A stretch of DNA of 36,775 nucleotides from contig MNVA01000026.1 in NCBI GenBank assembly GCA_001871325.1, positions 1-36,775 on the forward strand. The letters run 5' to 3'. The stretch comes from Ignavibacteria bacterium CG1_02_37_35. Its GTDB lineage: Bacteria; Bacteroidota; Ignavibacteria; Ignavibacteriales; Ignavibacteriaceae. The translations under genes and the position numbers were made by a program. Shown piece after piece: positions 8,373 to 16,110 of the stretch (its first letter is position 1; the number at the start of each line of letters is the position of its first letter). Below the pieces are notes generated by a model. That model ran no database searches, was not told where the DNA came from, and was given only the letters and a program-made list of their open reading frames with translations.

Positions 8373-8422
8373 ACCTCGAAAACTTACTCTGCGTTTTTAG
8401 CGATAACACCAACAATTTTTCT

Positions 8423-8438
8423 TGGCATTAATATTGTT
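8423..8438 (+). promoter_or_regulatory. Sigma-54-like -24/-12 promoter element
   Basis: TGGCAT-TAATA-TTGTT resembles the sigma-54 consensus TGGCAC-N5-TTGCW. The GG-to-GT spacing of 10 bases is exactly that required between the -24 GG and the -12 GC. The deviation is T instead of C at -12 and T for C in TGGCAC. The predicted start point near 8449 leaves a leader of about 38 bases before the lipoprotein ATG. The three upstream dyads sit where enhancer-binding proteins usually bind. Confidence 0.4.
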
Positions 8439-8473
8439 TCTTTATTGAGCAAATAAAATATTATTTCATACCA

Positions 8474-8480
8474 AAAGGAG
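8474..8480 (+). promoter_or_regulatory. Ribosome binding site of the lipoprotein gene
   Basis: AAAGGAG lies 6 bases before the ATG at 8487. It is one of the few strong Shine-Dalgarno sites in the window and fixes the start of this gene. Confidence 0.8.
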
Positions 8481-8486
8481 TTCAGA

Positions 8487-9098
8487 ATGAAAAATTTTGT
8501 CATTTTCTCGATTTTCATAATCTTGTTCTTTTCAGGGTGTCAAAAAGATAATTCTCTTATATCCTCTGAACAGAACAATTCCACATCATTACAAAAACCG
8601 GTTTGGGTGGTTGCTGCTGAAAAACAGGGGTTAAAATTAATTGCACTTCCTCAAAGCAGTTCCATTTCTCTAGAGAAAAAAACTTCGGATACCGAGTTTA
8701 TTGAATACGATGAGTCAGGCAAATTGTCAATCGAAAAAAATTACCGTTCATTAAATAGCGGGAGAGTTTCTGTTGAAGCGAGCCTTTCGGTTCAAGCTTA
8801 TTCAATGGAACAAAGCAGTTATTTATCAATGAGTTTTTCTGGTGAATTTCTTTGTTTTGAGTTCGGTCCATCTGGAACTTCCTTTTCAACTCCCGCTTTG
8901 CTGAATGTTGAAGCGGAAGGACTGGATTATTCAACTCTAACGGAGCTTAAAACAGCGCATCTTAAATATTTTGATGAGACGAAAAACAAATGGGTAGATA
9001 CAGATGCTGATGAAATAATTGTCAATGCAAGAGAAGGGAAGTTTGTTTGTAAAAACGGAAAAATCTCGCATTTCTCACGTTACGGCTTTACAAATTAA
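8487..9098 (+). CDS. Predicted lipoprotein with ZU5-like C-terminal region
   Basis: A 203-residue lipoprotein: hydrophobic signal, lipobox 'FFSGC' with Cys18, then a serine/glutamine/asparagine-rich linker to about residue 35. The middle and end form a beta-rich region. The C-terminus 'GKISHFSRYGF' resembles the 'HFSxYgv' ending seen in ZU5-like domains of bacterial surface proteins, preceded by 'LKYFDETKNKWVD', which fits the same domain type. I do not recognise a named family. The strong ribosome binding site and the upstream dyad array suggest a regulated gene. The TPR gene begins 12 bases downstream, so the two are probably one transcript. Confidence 0.7.
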   Translation: MKNFVIFSIFIILFFSGCQKDNSLISSEQNNSTSLQKPVWVVAAEKQGLKLIALPQSSSISLEKKTSDTEFIEYDESGKLSIEKNYRSLNSGRVSVEASLSVQAYSMEQSSYLSMSFSGEFLCFEFGPSGTSFSTPALLNVEAEGLDYSTLTELKTAHLKYFDETKNKWVDTDADEIIVNAREGKFVCKNGKISHFSRYGFTN

Positions 9099-9110
9099 TT
9101 CCTATTTATC

Positions 9111-10349
9111 ATGAAACTTCTCAAAACAAAAAAAATTATGAAATTAAAAACAACCGATCTTGTTGATGATATAAAAAAAGTTTTTGGAAAGCATATTAGT
9201 GGAAATGAGATTGCAGTCTTTTTTAAGCAAATAAACAGTTCAAAAAAACCTGCTTCAAAAACAGGTCAGAAACCTCCGGATGAACTTTTCTCATCACAAA
9301 TGAGAGTGGTCACCGATCAGGTTATCAGCCTCGCAGAAAAAAAACTCCCAATCTTAAATTTTCTTAATTTTCTGAAGGACCTCGGGAAACTCTATATTTC
9401 TCATGGAGAATTTGACTTAGCCTCCGATATAACAACCACAATTTTATCTTATACAAAAAAAGATAAACGTTTAATGAACAGCGCAGCTTACGCATTTCTG
9501 CACTTTGGCGAAATCTATATTCATCTAACGATGTGGGCAGAAAGCCATTTTTACCTAAAAAAGGCTTTCTCATTTTTCAAGAAAGAAAATGATCCATTAG
9601 GTTTAGCGCGCTCTGAAAGTCTTTTGGGAACTCTTTATGCTGAAAAGGGGCAGCCCTCAAACGCAATCACTCATTTTCAGAAAGGGCTTTCATACATCAA
9701 CCCCTTAAAAAACGCTTCTCTGGCGGCTCTTATCGAAAATAATATTGGCATCGTTCATAATATCCGCGGCGATTATGACTCTGCCTATACAAATTTCCAA
9801 AGAGCATTACTTCACTTTGAAGGACTAAAAGATAACCAAAGAGTTGCTAAAATAAGGCACAACCTAGGAATGCTTTTTCTTAAAAAGAAAGAATACAATT
9901 CGGCAATTAAAGAATTTGATAGAAGCATAAGAATTTCCCTTTCAGCTCACTATTATCCAACGCTTGCAATCTCATACACAAGCAAAGCATCAATTTACTG
10001 CACGCTTAACGATGATGCCCTTGCAAATGCTTTTGCCGATTTGGGAATGGAGATAAGCTACAAAATAAAAGATAAGCTTACTATCGCCGAAGTTTACAAG
10101 ATTAAAGGAATTCTGGAACGCAAGAAGAAACACTATAAAATAGCACAAAACTTTTTCTGCAGCAGTTTAAGGATTAACAAAGAACTTGAAAATGAATTAA
10201 ATTATGCCGAGACCGCCGTGGAACTTGGAATTCTTTTTTCAGGAACAAAAAAAACTGACGAAGCGAAAGAATATTTAACTGTAGCTTTAAAATATTTCAA
10301 AAGAATTAAAGCTGATGACGAAATAAACAGAATAAAATTCTTTCTTTAA
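9111..10349 (+). CDS. Cytosolic tetratricopeptide repeat protein
   Basis: A 412-residue protein without signal peptide or membrane segment. From about residue 95 it is built of TPR-type helical pairs, for example 'GLARSESLLGTLYAEKGQ', 'ALIENNIGIVHNIRGDYDSA', 'AKIRHNLGMLFLKKKEYNSA' and 'NYAETAVELGILFSGTKKTD'. The spacing and the 'N-x-L-G/G-x-x' pattern are like the TPR arrays of Rap/NprR-like sensors and LuxR-TPR regulators, but no DNA-binding or output domain is attached. Two starts are possible: ATG 9111, or ATG 9138 nine codons later; neither has a good ribosome binding site. It follows the lipoprotein gene by 12 bases and ends before a terminator. Role unknown; a protein-protein interaction scaffold is inferred. 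Confidence 0.8.
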   Translation: MKLLKTKKIMKLKTTDLVDDIKKVFGKHISGNEIAVFFKQINSSKKPASKTGQKPPDELFSSQMRVVTDQVISLAEKKLPILNFLNFLKDLGKLYISHGEFDLASDITTTILSYTKKDKRLMNSAAYAFLHFGEIYIHLTMWAESHFYLKKAFSFFKKENDPLGLARSESLLGTLYAEKGQPSNAITHFQKGLSYINPLKNASLAALIENNIGIVHNIRGDYDSAYTNFQRALLHFEGLKDNQRVAKIRHNLGMLFLKKKEYNSAIKEFDRSIRISLSAHYYPTLAISYTSKASIYCTLNDDALANAFADLGMEISYKIKDKLTIAEVYKIKGILERKKKHYKIAQNFFCSSLRINKELENELNYAETAVELGILFSGTKKTDEAKEYLTVALKYFKRIKADDEINRIKFFL

Positions 10350-10381
10350 CGCATTTCTATACATAACTTAAAAAGAAGAGG

Positions 10382-10409
10382 GCCTTTTTTTATAAAAGGC
10401 TTTTTTTTT
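10382..10409 (+). terminator. Intrinsic terminator after the TPR gene
   Basis: GCCTTTT (10382-10388) pairs with AAAAGGC (10394-10400), followed directly by nine T residues (10401-10409). It separates the lipoprotein-TPR pair from the histidine kinase gene that starts 63 bases later. Confidence 0.85.
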
Positions 10410-10471
10410 GTGTGAAAGAGTAAAATTCTTTTTTAAGTTTACCGGTGTAAATATTTACCCCTTTAAGTATA

Positions 10472-12211
10472 ATGAAATTTTCAGACTTTAAATCATCGCT
10501 TGACCAAAATACTAAAACAGAGCCCTTTTCGGAGCAATATTCTGAAAAATCAAAAACTTTAGAATTAATTTTAGACATTACCAAGAGTTTAAATCGAACG
10601 CTTATTCTTGAGGATGTTTTAACCTTAGTACTAAATAATGCTATCCTGCTGACTAACTCGGATCGCGGGTTTATCGTTCTGAAAAACTCCCGGGAGAAGT
10701 TAGACTTTGCAATTGGACTCAATTCAAAAGGGAATCCTCTTGCCGAAAAAGATTTTCAGGTAAGCACTACTGTGGTTGATGAAGTTTTTCACACAGGATT
10801 GGCAAGCTTCATCGAAGAAGCTCAAAGCGATACAAACTACGATATCAGTAAAAGCATTTTATTATTAAACTTGCAAACTATTCTCTGCGCCCCGCTTATT
10901 ATTGGCGATAAAAAAATCGGTGTAATTTATCTTGATAGTAAATCGCTTAATAAAATAAAGATAAAAGAAATCACTTACGCATTCGAAATTCTTGCCGGTC
11001 AGGCAGCCATTGCCATTCAAAACGCACAGGCATTTAAAAAACAAATTGATGCGAATAAAGAATTGAACGAAGCCCGTATTGTTGCCGAAAAATCTAGCAA
11101 ATTCAAATCATCGCTTATGAAAAATATGAGCCACGAATTCCGTACCCCGATGATCGGAATTTTGGGGCTGGGTGAGATACTTAGGGAATCACTTAGCGCA
11201 CAAGATGATGTGCTCCTTCTCGACAGAATTATGGAAGATTCCAATAGGTTATTAACCACCTTAAGCAAAATTTTAGATTTATCTGATATAGAAACATGTA
11301 CGATACAGTTGAAGAGTGAAGTTATTGAAGTTGGAAAAGTAATCGGCGATATTGCTTTTTCATCTGCTCATGCGGCGGAGGAAAAACTACTTGAATTTAT
11401 TGTAGATATAAAAAACGATTTTTTCTTAAAGTTTGATAAGAGTTATTTTCATCAATTGGTAGAGAGTTTAGTAGAGAACGCAATTAAATATACTTCCAGG
11501 GGACAAATTAAAATCACTACCGAAGTGGTTGATGGGAAGGGAATCATAAAGGTTTCTGATACGGGAATAGGTATTTCTCAAGAGCATTACGAAACAATTT
11601 TTGAAGCATTTAGACAGGCTAGTGAAGGATTTGAGAGATCGTACGATGGATGTGGCTTGGGCCTGACACTAGTTAAAAGAATCGTTGATCTTGCAGGAGG
11701 AAGCATTTCGGTTGAAAGTAAAGTTGGTGTCGGTTCTACGTTTATCTTAACTTTTCCAGACCTTGAACCATCCGAAAATTTTAGTCAAAAACACAGATAC
11801 CAGGGTAAGGTTTCAAATCCTCGTTTGTATCGGATACCAAATGTTTTATTGGTCGGGGGAAATAGATTAAACTTAGTAACTTTCCAGACATTCCTACAAA
11901 ACAAGGCGGTACTAGAGATTGCTCTAACCCCCAAAACAGCTCTTCGTTTAGCAAGCAAAAACATTTTCAATCTAATTTTGATTGATGTGAATCCGGGTGA
12001 ATCCGCAGCGAGTATAGAATTGATGAAAGAACTAAAAGGGTTAAATAAAGATAATGAAATTCCGATTGTTGCTGTTATAAGAGCAGAGCTTGAAAGTGAA
12101 TTGGCAACATTAAAAAATGAAGGCTTTTCAGATTGTTTGTTAAAACCATTTAAAAAGAACCAGTTAATAGATACAATAAAAAACAACTTTCATACCCCCT
12201 TAAAACCTTAA
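10472..12211 (+). CDS. GAF-domain hybrid histidine kinase with a degenerate receiver domain
   Basis: A 579-residue cytosolic kinase with no membrane segment. A GAF domain (about 28-185) senses an unknown ligand. A short coiled linker leads to the HisKA domain with H-box 'MSHEFRTP' (H221 is the phosphorylation site). The ATPase domain has N336 in 'VENAIKY', the G1 box 'DTGIGI' (D363) and the G2 box 'GCGLGL' (393-398), so the kinase core is intact. The C-terminal receiver (about 457-575) keeps the acceptor-position D505 ('LILIDVNPGE') and K558 ('LLKPF'). However, the acidic metal-binding pair is replaced by glycines ('LLVGGNRLN'), and the switch Thr/Ser is replaced by Ile ('IVAVIRA'). It is therefore probably a pseudo-receiver. 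No separate response regulator is adjacent. Confidence 0.9.
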   Translation: MKFSDFKSSLDQNTKTEPFSEQYSEKSKTLELILDITKSLNRTLILEDVLTLVLNNAILLTNSDRGFIVLKNSREKLDFAIGLNSKGNPLAEKDFQVSTTVVDEVFHTGLASFIEEAQSDTNYDISKSILLLNLQTILCAPLIIGDKKIGVIYLDSKSLNKIKIKEITYAFEILAGQAAIAIQNAQAFKKQIDANKELNEARIVAEKSSKFKSSLMKNMSHEFRTPMIGILGLGEILRESLSAQDDVLLLDRIMEDSNRLLTTLSKILDLSDIETCTIQLKSEVIEVGKVIGDIAFSSAHAAEEKLLEFIVDIKNDFFLKFDKSYFHQLVESLVENAIKYTSRGQIKITTEVVDGKGIIKVSDTGIGISQEHYETIFEAFRQASEGFERSYDGCGLGLTLVKRIVDLAGGSISVESKVGVGSTFILTFPDLEPSENFSQKHRYQGKVSNPRLYRIPNVLLVGGNRLNLVTFQTFLQNKAVLEIALTPKTALRLASKNIFNLILIDVNPGESAASIELMKELKGLNKDNEIPIVAVIRAELESELATLKNEGFSDCLLKPFKKNQLIDTIKNNFHTPLKP

Positions 12212-12327
12212 ATCTAAGTCGGACAAGCCCGTTAAGAAGTCGCCGGGTAAACCGGAACCCAATAATTAGAGACGAATTACTGAATCTGTGCAAGGTTGAA
12301 TAAAAAACTAAAATGAGGCGAAAAAAT

Positions 12328-12350
12328 AAAATTTGTTTTTTACAAATTTT
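12328..12350 (-). terminator. AT-rich hairpin, probable ccmF terminator
   Basis: AAAATTTGT (12328-12336) and ACAAATTTT (12342-12350) pair perfectly around a 5-base loop. On the minus strand the stem is followed by ATTTTTT. It lies 25 bases after the ccmF stop and between two convergent genes, so it could serve the end of the long ccm transcript. The low G+C of the stem is the reason for caution. Confidence 0.5.
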
Positions 12351-12375
12351 ACCTCCGGACTTCAAGGCAATAAAA

Positions 12376-14775
12376 TTATGACCAGGATTCTTTCAACCTG
12401 CGAAGGGTAGAAACAAAGAATCCGATAACCGCAATTGCAACACCAATCCAAACCAAACTTATAAACGGTTTTGTGCTGGCATTAACCGCAAGAACTTCAG
12501 CGGGTTTGGTTGTAACAACAGGCGTTGAAAGCTTGCCGATAATAAATTCAGCCTTCTTTGTGGTTGGATCAATTTTAGTTAATTCAACCCGAAGGTCAGC
12601 GTCTTTTAATTCAACAGGGACAAAGGTAACACCTTGTTCTTCTTTTTTCATCAAGGCTTCAATGATTTCTGTCTTTCCGTTTTTAGTTACGGTGAGTTTC
12701 GCTCCCATTTGAAAGTTTCCGCCTCCCATCATAACCGACATATCCGGTTTTATAAAATCACTGTAAGTTAAATCTGCTCCTTCAATCGAAGTTTTTTCGT
12801 TCGGCATTAGTGTTACGGAATTGCCCAGAGGTTTATTCTCCACACTTGAACCATCTTCATAAGAAAGAGGCGTTACATAAAAATCTTTCGTAAAGCCTTC
12901 AAGTATATCGGGCTCTCTCATCAGACTATTGTTAAACGTACTGACAAACATAATAGGTTTGATAACTCTAGCTTCTCCGTTTCCATCTTTTACACTAACA
13001 TTAAACTCATACTTCGTATTATTTTCAATCGGATTGTAGCCGGTGAATTCGAGAGTATATCCTAAAACGTTAACCGGTTTTCCCTTTGTTAGATCAACTT
13101 CAAACTGCTTTGAATAAGCCGCCGAGCCGACAACTCCAAGAAGAAAAAGCGAAAAACCGATATGAGCGATGTATGCACCAAGCATTTTTTTATTGCCGGT
13201 GAATATTTTGTATGCAATTTCAGCGTTGACAAAAAATGCAAACGCCGCAGAAATAGAAAGCAAGATCATCATAACGTCATAAACTTTTCCGAAGAGAATG
13301 ATCAGCAGGGCAAAAACTCCGGTTGCAATAAGGGAGAATTTTGATTTCTTCAAAATATCTTCACCGGAAGAGTGTCTCCATTTTAATAAGAAACTGAATC
13401 CGTTAAGCAGTCCGATAATAATTGCAAGAGGAACGTGCATCTCATTATAAAATCTTGTTTCAACCGATTGTTTGAAAATTGGAGCTGAAGTACCCACAGC
13501 AACGATCAATGCAGAAGCGCCCAACGTAACCGTAGCGGTAAACAACGCCAACTCGCGGGCAAGTAAATTTTCTTCTTCAACAATTTGAGATTCAAGATAT
13601 TTCCATCGGTAAATTATCATTCCAACTCCAAGGAGCAGAAAAGTTCCGACAAAAATAATCAAGAACAAATAAACGATTGTTCCGGGATCTACAAAAGAAT
13701 GAACGGAAGCATCGCCGAGCACACCGCTTCGTGTTAAAAAAGTTGAATAGAGTACCATTATATATGCTAAAATAGAAAGCAACAAATTTGTCTTTACAAA
13801 TTTTCCAATTCCGCCCTTCGCTTGAGTTTTGCGCTGCACGATCATCGTATGAATACATGCAAGACTGATAAGCCAGGGAACTAAGCTTGCATTTTCAACG
13901 GGATCCCATGCCCAATAGCCGCCCCAACCTAGAACTCCGTATGCCCAATATCCGCCGAGCATAATGCCGAGACCAAGAATTCCGGAACCGGCTAAAATCC
14001 AGGGAAATGATTGACGAACCCAGTCCTTATAATCATTTTTCAAGAGCGCCGCCATTGCAAAAGAAAAAGGAACGGTGGTCATAGCAAAACCGGTAAAAAG
14101 GATCGGCGGATGGATCTGCATCCAAAAGTTTTGTAAGAGAGGATTCAATCCCTTTCCGTGAATAATAAATTGATTGACCGAAATCCCAGCACCTTGAAGG
14201 GTTGCATATAAATCTCGGCTCATTTTAACAAAATTTTGACCTGAAGCAGGATCACTAAACATAAAATTTTGTAAGAACGGCTGAGTAAGGTAAGAGGCAT
14301 TTATTTTCGCGGTTTCGAGAAACATCGGTTCAGCCCAAATGTAAGCGAAAGGGTTTTTCAAAAGTGGAGAAACCATCGCAAGTAAAAATGTCGTTGCCAA
14401 GGTAAAGAACATCATTACACGCGGTTCAAGATCGTCTCTTTTTCCGGTGTATGATTGAAGAAAAACTCCGATCAATGCGGTAACCAGAAGCCACAACATA
14501 AAACTTCCCTGCTGGCCAGCCCAAAAAGTAGAGAGCAAAAATCCGAAAGGTAAATCGTCGTTGCTGTAGCTGTAAACATATTCGTATTGATATTGATGCG
14601 TGATGATCAAATACATAAGAAATGCGGAAGCAACAATGACGAACATCGCCATTGCATGGTAAGACATCCGGGCAATGTTAAGTGTATTTTTTGCACCGCG
14701 GTAAGTAAAGAAATACATCACCATAGAAAAAATACTGAATGCAAGCGCAAGAGTAATTAAAATACTGCCTGCCAT
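12376..14775 (-). CDS. ccmF: Cytochrome c maturation haem lyase CcmF
   Basis: A 799-residue polytopic membrane protein of the haem-handling CcmF/CcmC/CcsA superfamily. The tryptophan-rich WWD motif is clear: 'WGGYWAWDPVENASL' from W284. Conserved histidines flank it ('MQIHPPILFTGF' with H222; H309 after the motif). About 14 hydrophobic segments are present, with a large periplasmic domain near residues 560-770 before the last helix. It is longer than the roughly 650-residue proteobacterial CcmF, with extra sequence around residues 140-205 and in the C-terminal domain. CcmF passes haem from CcmE to apocytochrome c. Here CcmE is a CxxxY variant and no CcmH is present, so the apocytochrome partner is unclear. 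A strong ribosome binding site (AAAGGAG) precedes the ATG. Confidence 0.93.
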   Translation of the reverse strand: MAGSILITLALAFSIFSMVMYFFTYRGAKNTLNIARMSYHAMAMFVIVASAFLMYLIITHQYQYEYVYSYSNDDLPFGFLLSTFWAGQQGSFMLWLLVTALIGVFLQSYTGKRDDLEPRVMMFFTLATTFLLAMVSPLLKNPFAYIWAEPMFLETAKINASYLTQPFLQNFMFSDPASGQNFVKMSRDLYATLQGAGISVNQFIIHGKGLNPLLQNFWMQIHPPILFTGFAMTTVPFSFAMAALLKNDYKDWVRQSFPWILAGSGILGLGIMLGGYWAYGVLGWGGYWAWDPVENASLVPWLISLACIHTMIVQRKTQAKGGIGKFVKTNLLLSILAYIMVLYSTFLTRSGVLGDASVHSFVDPGTIVYLFLIIFVGTFLLLGVGMIIYRWKYLESQIVEEENLLARELALFTATVTLGASALIVAVGTSAPIFKQSVETRFYNEMHVPLAIIIGLLNGFSFLLKWRHSSGEDILKKSKFSLIATGVFALLIILFGKVYDVMMILLSISAAFAFFVNAEIAYKIFTGNKKMLGAYIAHIGFSLFLLGVVGSAAYSKQFEVDLTKGKPVNVLGYTLEFTGYNPIENNTKYEFNVSVKDGNGEARVIKPIMFVSTFNNSLMREPDILEGFTKDFYVTPLSYEDGSSVENKPLGNSVTLMPNEKTSIEGADLTYSDFIKPDMSVMMGGGNFQMGAKLTVTKNGKTEIIEALMKKEEQGVTFVPVELKDADLRVELTKIDPTTKKAEFIIGKLSTPVVTTKPAEVLAVNASTKPFISLVWIGVAIAVIGFFVSTLRRLKESWS

Positions 14776-14780
14776 ATGAA

Positions 14781-14787
14781 CTCCTTT
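14781..14787 (-). promoter_or_regulatory. Ribosome binding site of ccmF
   Basis: On the minus strand AAAGGAG lies 5 bases before the ccmF ATG at 14775. It confirms that start and allows ccmF to be translated independently of ccmE, whose stop is 64 bases upstream. Confidence 0.8.
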
Positions 14788-14793
14788 GAATTG

Positions 14794-14814
14794 GGAATTA
14801 GGAATTAGGAATTA
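14794..14814. repeat. Three tandem GGAATTA heptamers in the ccmE-ccmF spacer
   Basis: GGAATTA occurs three times head to tail at 14794-14800, 14801-14807 and 14808-14814. The array lies just upstream of the ccmF ribosome binding site. It has the same 7-base period as the arrays at 16773-16807 and 36106-36140. Confidence 0.8.
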
Positions 14815-14839
14815 AGTAAAATGGGTCGCAAACAATTTT

Positions 14840-15229
14840 TTAAGAATTTGCTGCCGCATTTTGTTTGTCTTGATATTTTGAAGGACATTTTGTCAAAATA
14901 TCTTTTGCATGGAAATTTCCGTTTTTATACAGCCCGGTAACTACAATACTTTGCGCCGATTCGAAATTATTAGGAATTGTGCCGCTATAAATTACTTTCA
15001 TCTCATGCCCGGCAGCATCTTTCATGTAAAACACAAAGGTTCTCTCGGATTTATTAACCTCATAATTTTTTTCTTTCACCCAGGTTCCCGTTGCTTTAAT
15101 CGTTCGTTCCGAAGACATTACTTTTGCGAAATCACTTTCATATTGAATATTACTTTTTGTGAACAAGTAGATCATCATTCCAAGGAAGACAACGGCGATA
15201 ACTCCGCCGAAGATATATTTATTTTTCAT
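14840..15229 (-). CDS. ccmE: Periplasmic haem chaperone CcmE, CxxxY variant
   Basis: A 129-residue protein with an N-terminal membrane anchor (about residues 5-24) and an OB-fold domain. 'TIKATGTWV' and 'IVVTGLYKNGNFHAKDILTKCPSKY' type strands (named here by their ends) match CcmE. In classical CcmE the haem is bound covalently to His in 'KHxxxY'. Here the site reads 'TKCPSKY', so Cys115 takes the place of the histidine, with Tyr119 kept. CcmE with CxxxY is known from Desulfovibrio and some archaea, where it goes with loss of CcmH. This locus likewise has no ccmG, ccmH or ccmI. The start overlaps the ccmD stop by ATGA. Residue call is direct; the functional consequence is inferred. Confidence 0.92.
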   Translation of the reverse strand: MKNKYIFGGVIAVVFLGMMIYLFTKSNIQYESDFAKVMSSERTIKATGTWVKEKNYEVNKSERTFVFYMKDAAGHEMKVIYSGTIPNNFESAQSIVVTGLYKNGNFHAKDILTKCPSKYQDKQNAAANS

Positions 15230-15375
15230 TTTCCTGTATCTCCTTTTATTTCTTTCTCTATATTTTTAATTCGGTTGTTAAGAACTAATAGAAACCCAAA
15301 GACTCCCGCCCAAACGATAAGGACGATAATCATAACGATGTAAATTGCATTTTTTGAAAGGAACTCTTCCAACAT
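15226..15375 (-). CDS. ccmD: Small membrane protein CcmD
   Basis: A 49-codon gene between ccmC and ccmE, starting at ATG 15375. One membrane helix ('IYIVMIIVLIVWAGVFGFLL', residues 11-30) is followed by 'NNRIKNIEKEIKGD', giving the family pattern: single helix, conserved W, then a charged 'R-x-x-x-(I/L)-E-x-E' tail. CcmD stabilises the CcmABC-CcmE complex and helps release haem-loaded CcmE. A GAGG ribosome binding site (15379-15382) overlaps the ccmC stop codon. The gene's own TGA overlaps the ccmE ATG as ATGA. Position in the order ccmA-B-C-D-E supports the call as much as the sequence does. Confidence 0.85.
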   Translation of the reverse strand: MLEEFLSKNAIYIVMIIVLIVWAGVFGFLLVLNNRIKNIEKEIKGDTGK

Positions 15376-15380
15376 TCACC

Positions 15381-16079
15381 TCAATGATATTGTTTATTTA
15401 ATTTTTCTTTATAAAGCATTGATTTATACCCCACATACCACATCCAATAATATAAAATTGTAAACCCAATTAACGAAAGGAAAAAAATGAGCAGCATATT
15501 CCCGTTCATTTGAAAATTAACCACTGTTCCGGCGTTGGTATCGTCGGCGGAACCGGGATGCAGTCCCCGCATAATTCTCGGCATGATAAAAATAAAAAAG
15601 GGAACCGTTATAAAAGCAATAATTGAATAGACTGCCGAAAGAGCCGCCCTTTTTTCTTCAACTTCTACCGCAGATCGAAGCGCAAACAAGGCGCCGTAAA
15701 TTAAAAGTAATGCAAAAATACTCGTTTGGCGCGGATCCCAGCTCCAGTAAGAACCCCATGCAAACTTTGCCCAAACCGCTCCGGTTATGGTTGCCAAAAT
15801 ACAGAAGACCATGCCAAGCTGCGCGGAGGTATGCGCTTTAATATCATCTACAAGATCTTTCTTGCGGAGATATTTTATGCTGTAAACGGTTGACATAAAA
15901 AACGCAATAACCGTAAGCCACGCGGTGGGAACGTGGAAAAAAATAATTTTGGCGTTTTCGCCGAGCCCCATAATAAGCGGGAACTCATACCAGTGTTCCG
16001 GTTTAGCAACAATCGGGAAAGTGATCCCGGCGATTGATACAAAAGCTATTAAAAGAAAAAGGACTATCTTCCAAATCAT
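15381..16079 (-). CDS. ccmC: Haem handling/export protein CcmC
   Basis: A 232-residue protein with six membrane helices. It carries the WWD motif 'WGSYWSWDPRQTS' (from W108) and two flanking histidines, H49 in 'FFHVPTAWL' and H174 in 'RGLHPG', which together bind haem for loading onto CcmE. Length fits CcmC rather than CcmF. It lies between ccmB (31-base gap) and ccmD (5-base gap). In this system CcmC would load a CcmE whose haem ligand is cysteine, so its periplasmic surface may differ from the proteobacterial type (inference). Confidence 0.93.
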   Translation of the reverse strand: MIWKIVLFLLIAFVSIAGITFPIVAKPEHWYEFPLIMGLGENAKIIFFHVPTAWLTVIAFFMSTVYSIKYLRKKDLVDDIKAHTSAQLGMVFCILATITGAVWAKFAWGSYWSWDPRQTSIFALLLIYGALFALRSAVEVEEKRAALSAVYSIIAFITVPFFIFIMPRIMRGLHPGSADDTNAGTVVNFQMNGNMLLIFFLSLIGFTILYYWMWYVGYKSMLYKEKLNKQYH

Positions 16080-16110
16080 AACAGGTTCTTATTTGTGATT
16101 GAAATAAACA

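Noticed and set aside
14909-15343. Plus-strand frame of 144 codons opposite ccmE and ccmD
   Set aside because: It is antisense to two well-supported genes, and its Phe/Ile/His-rich translation is a by-product of them.
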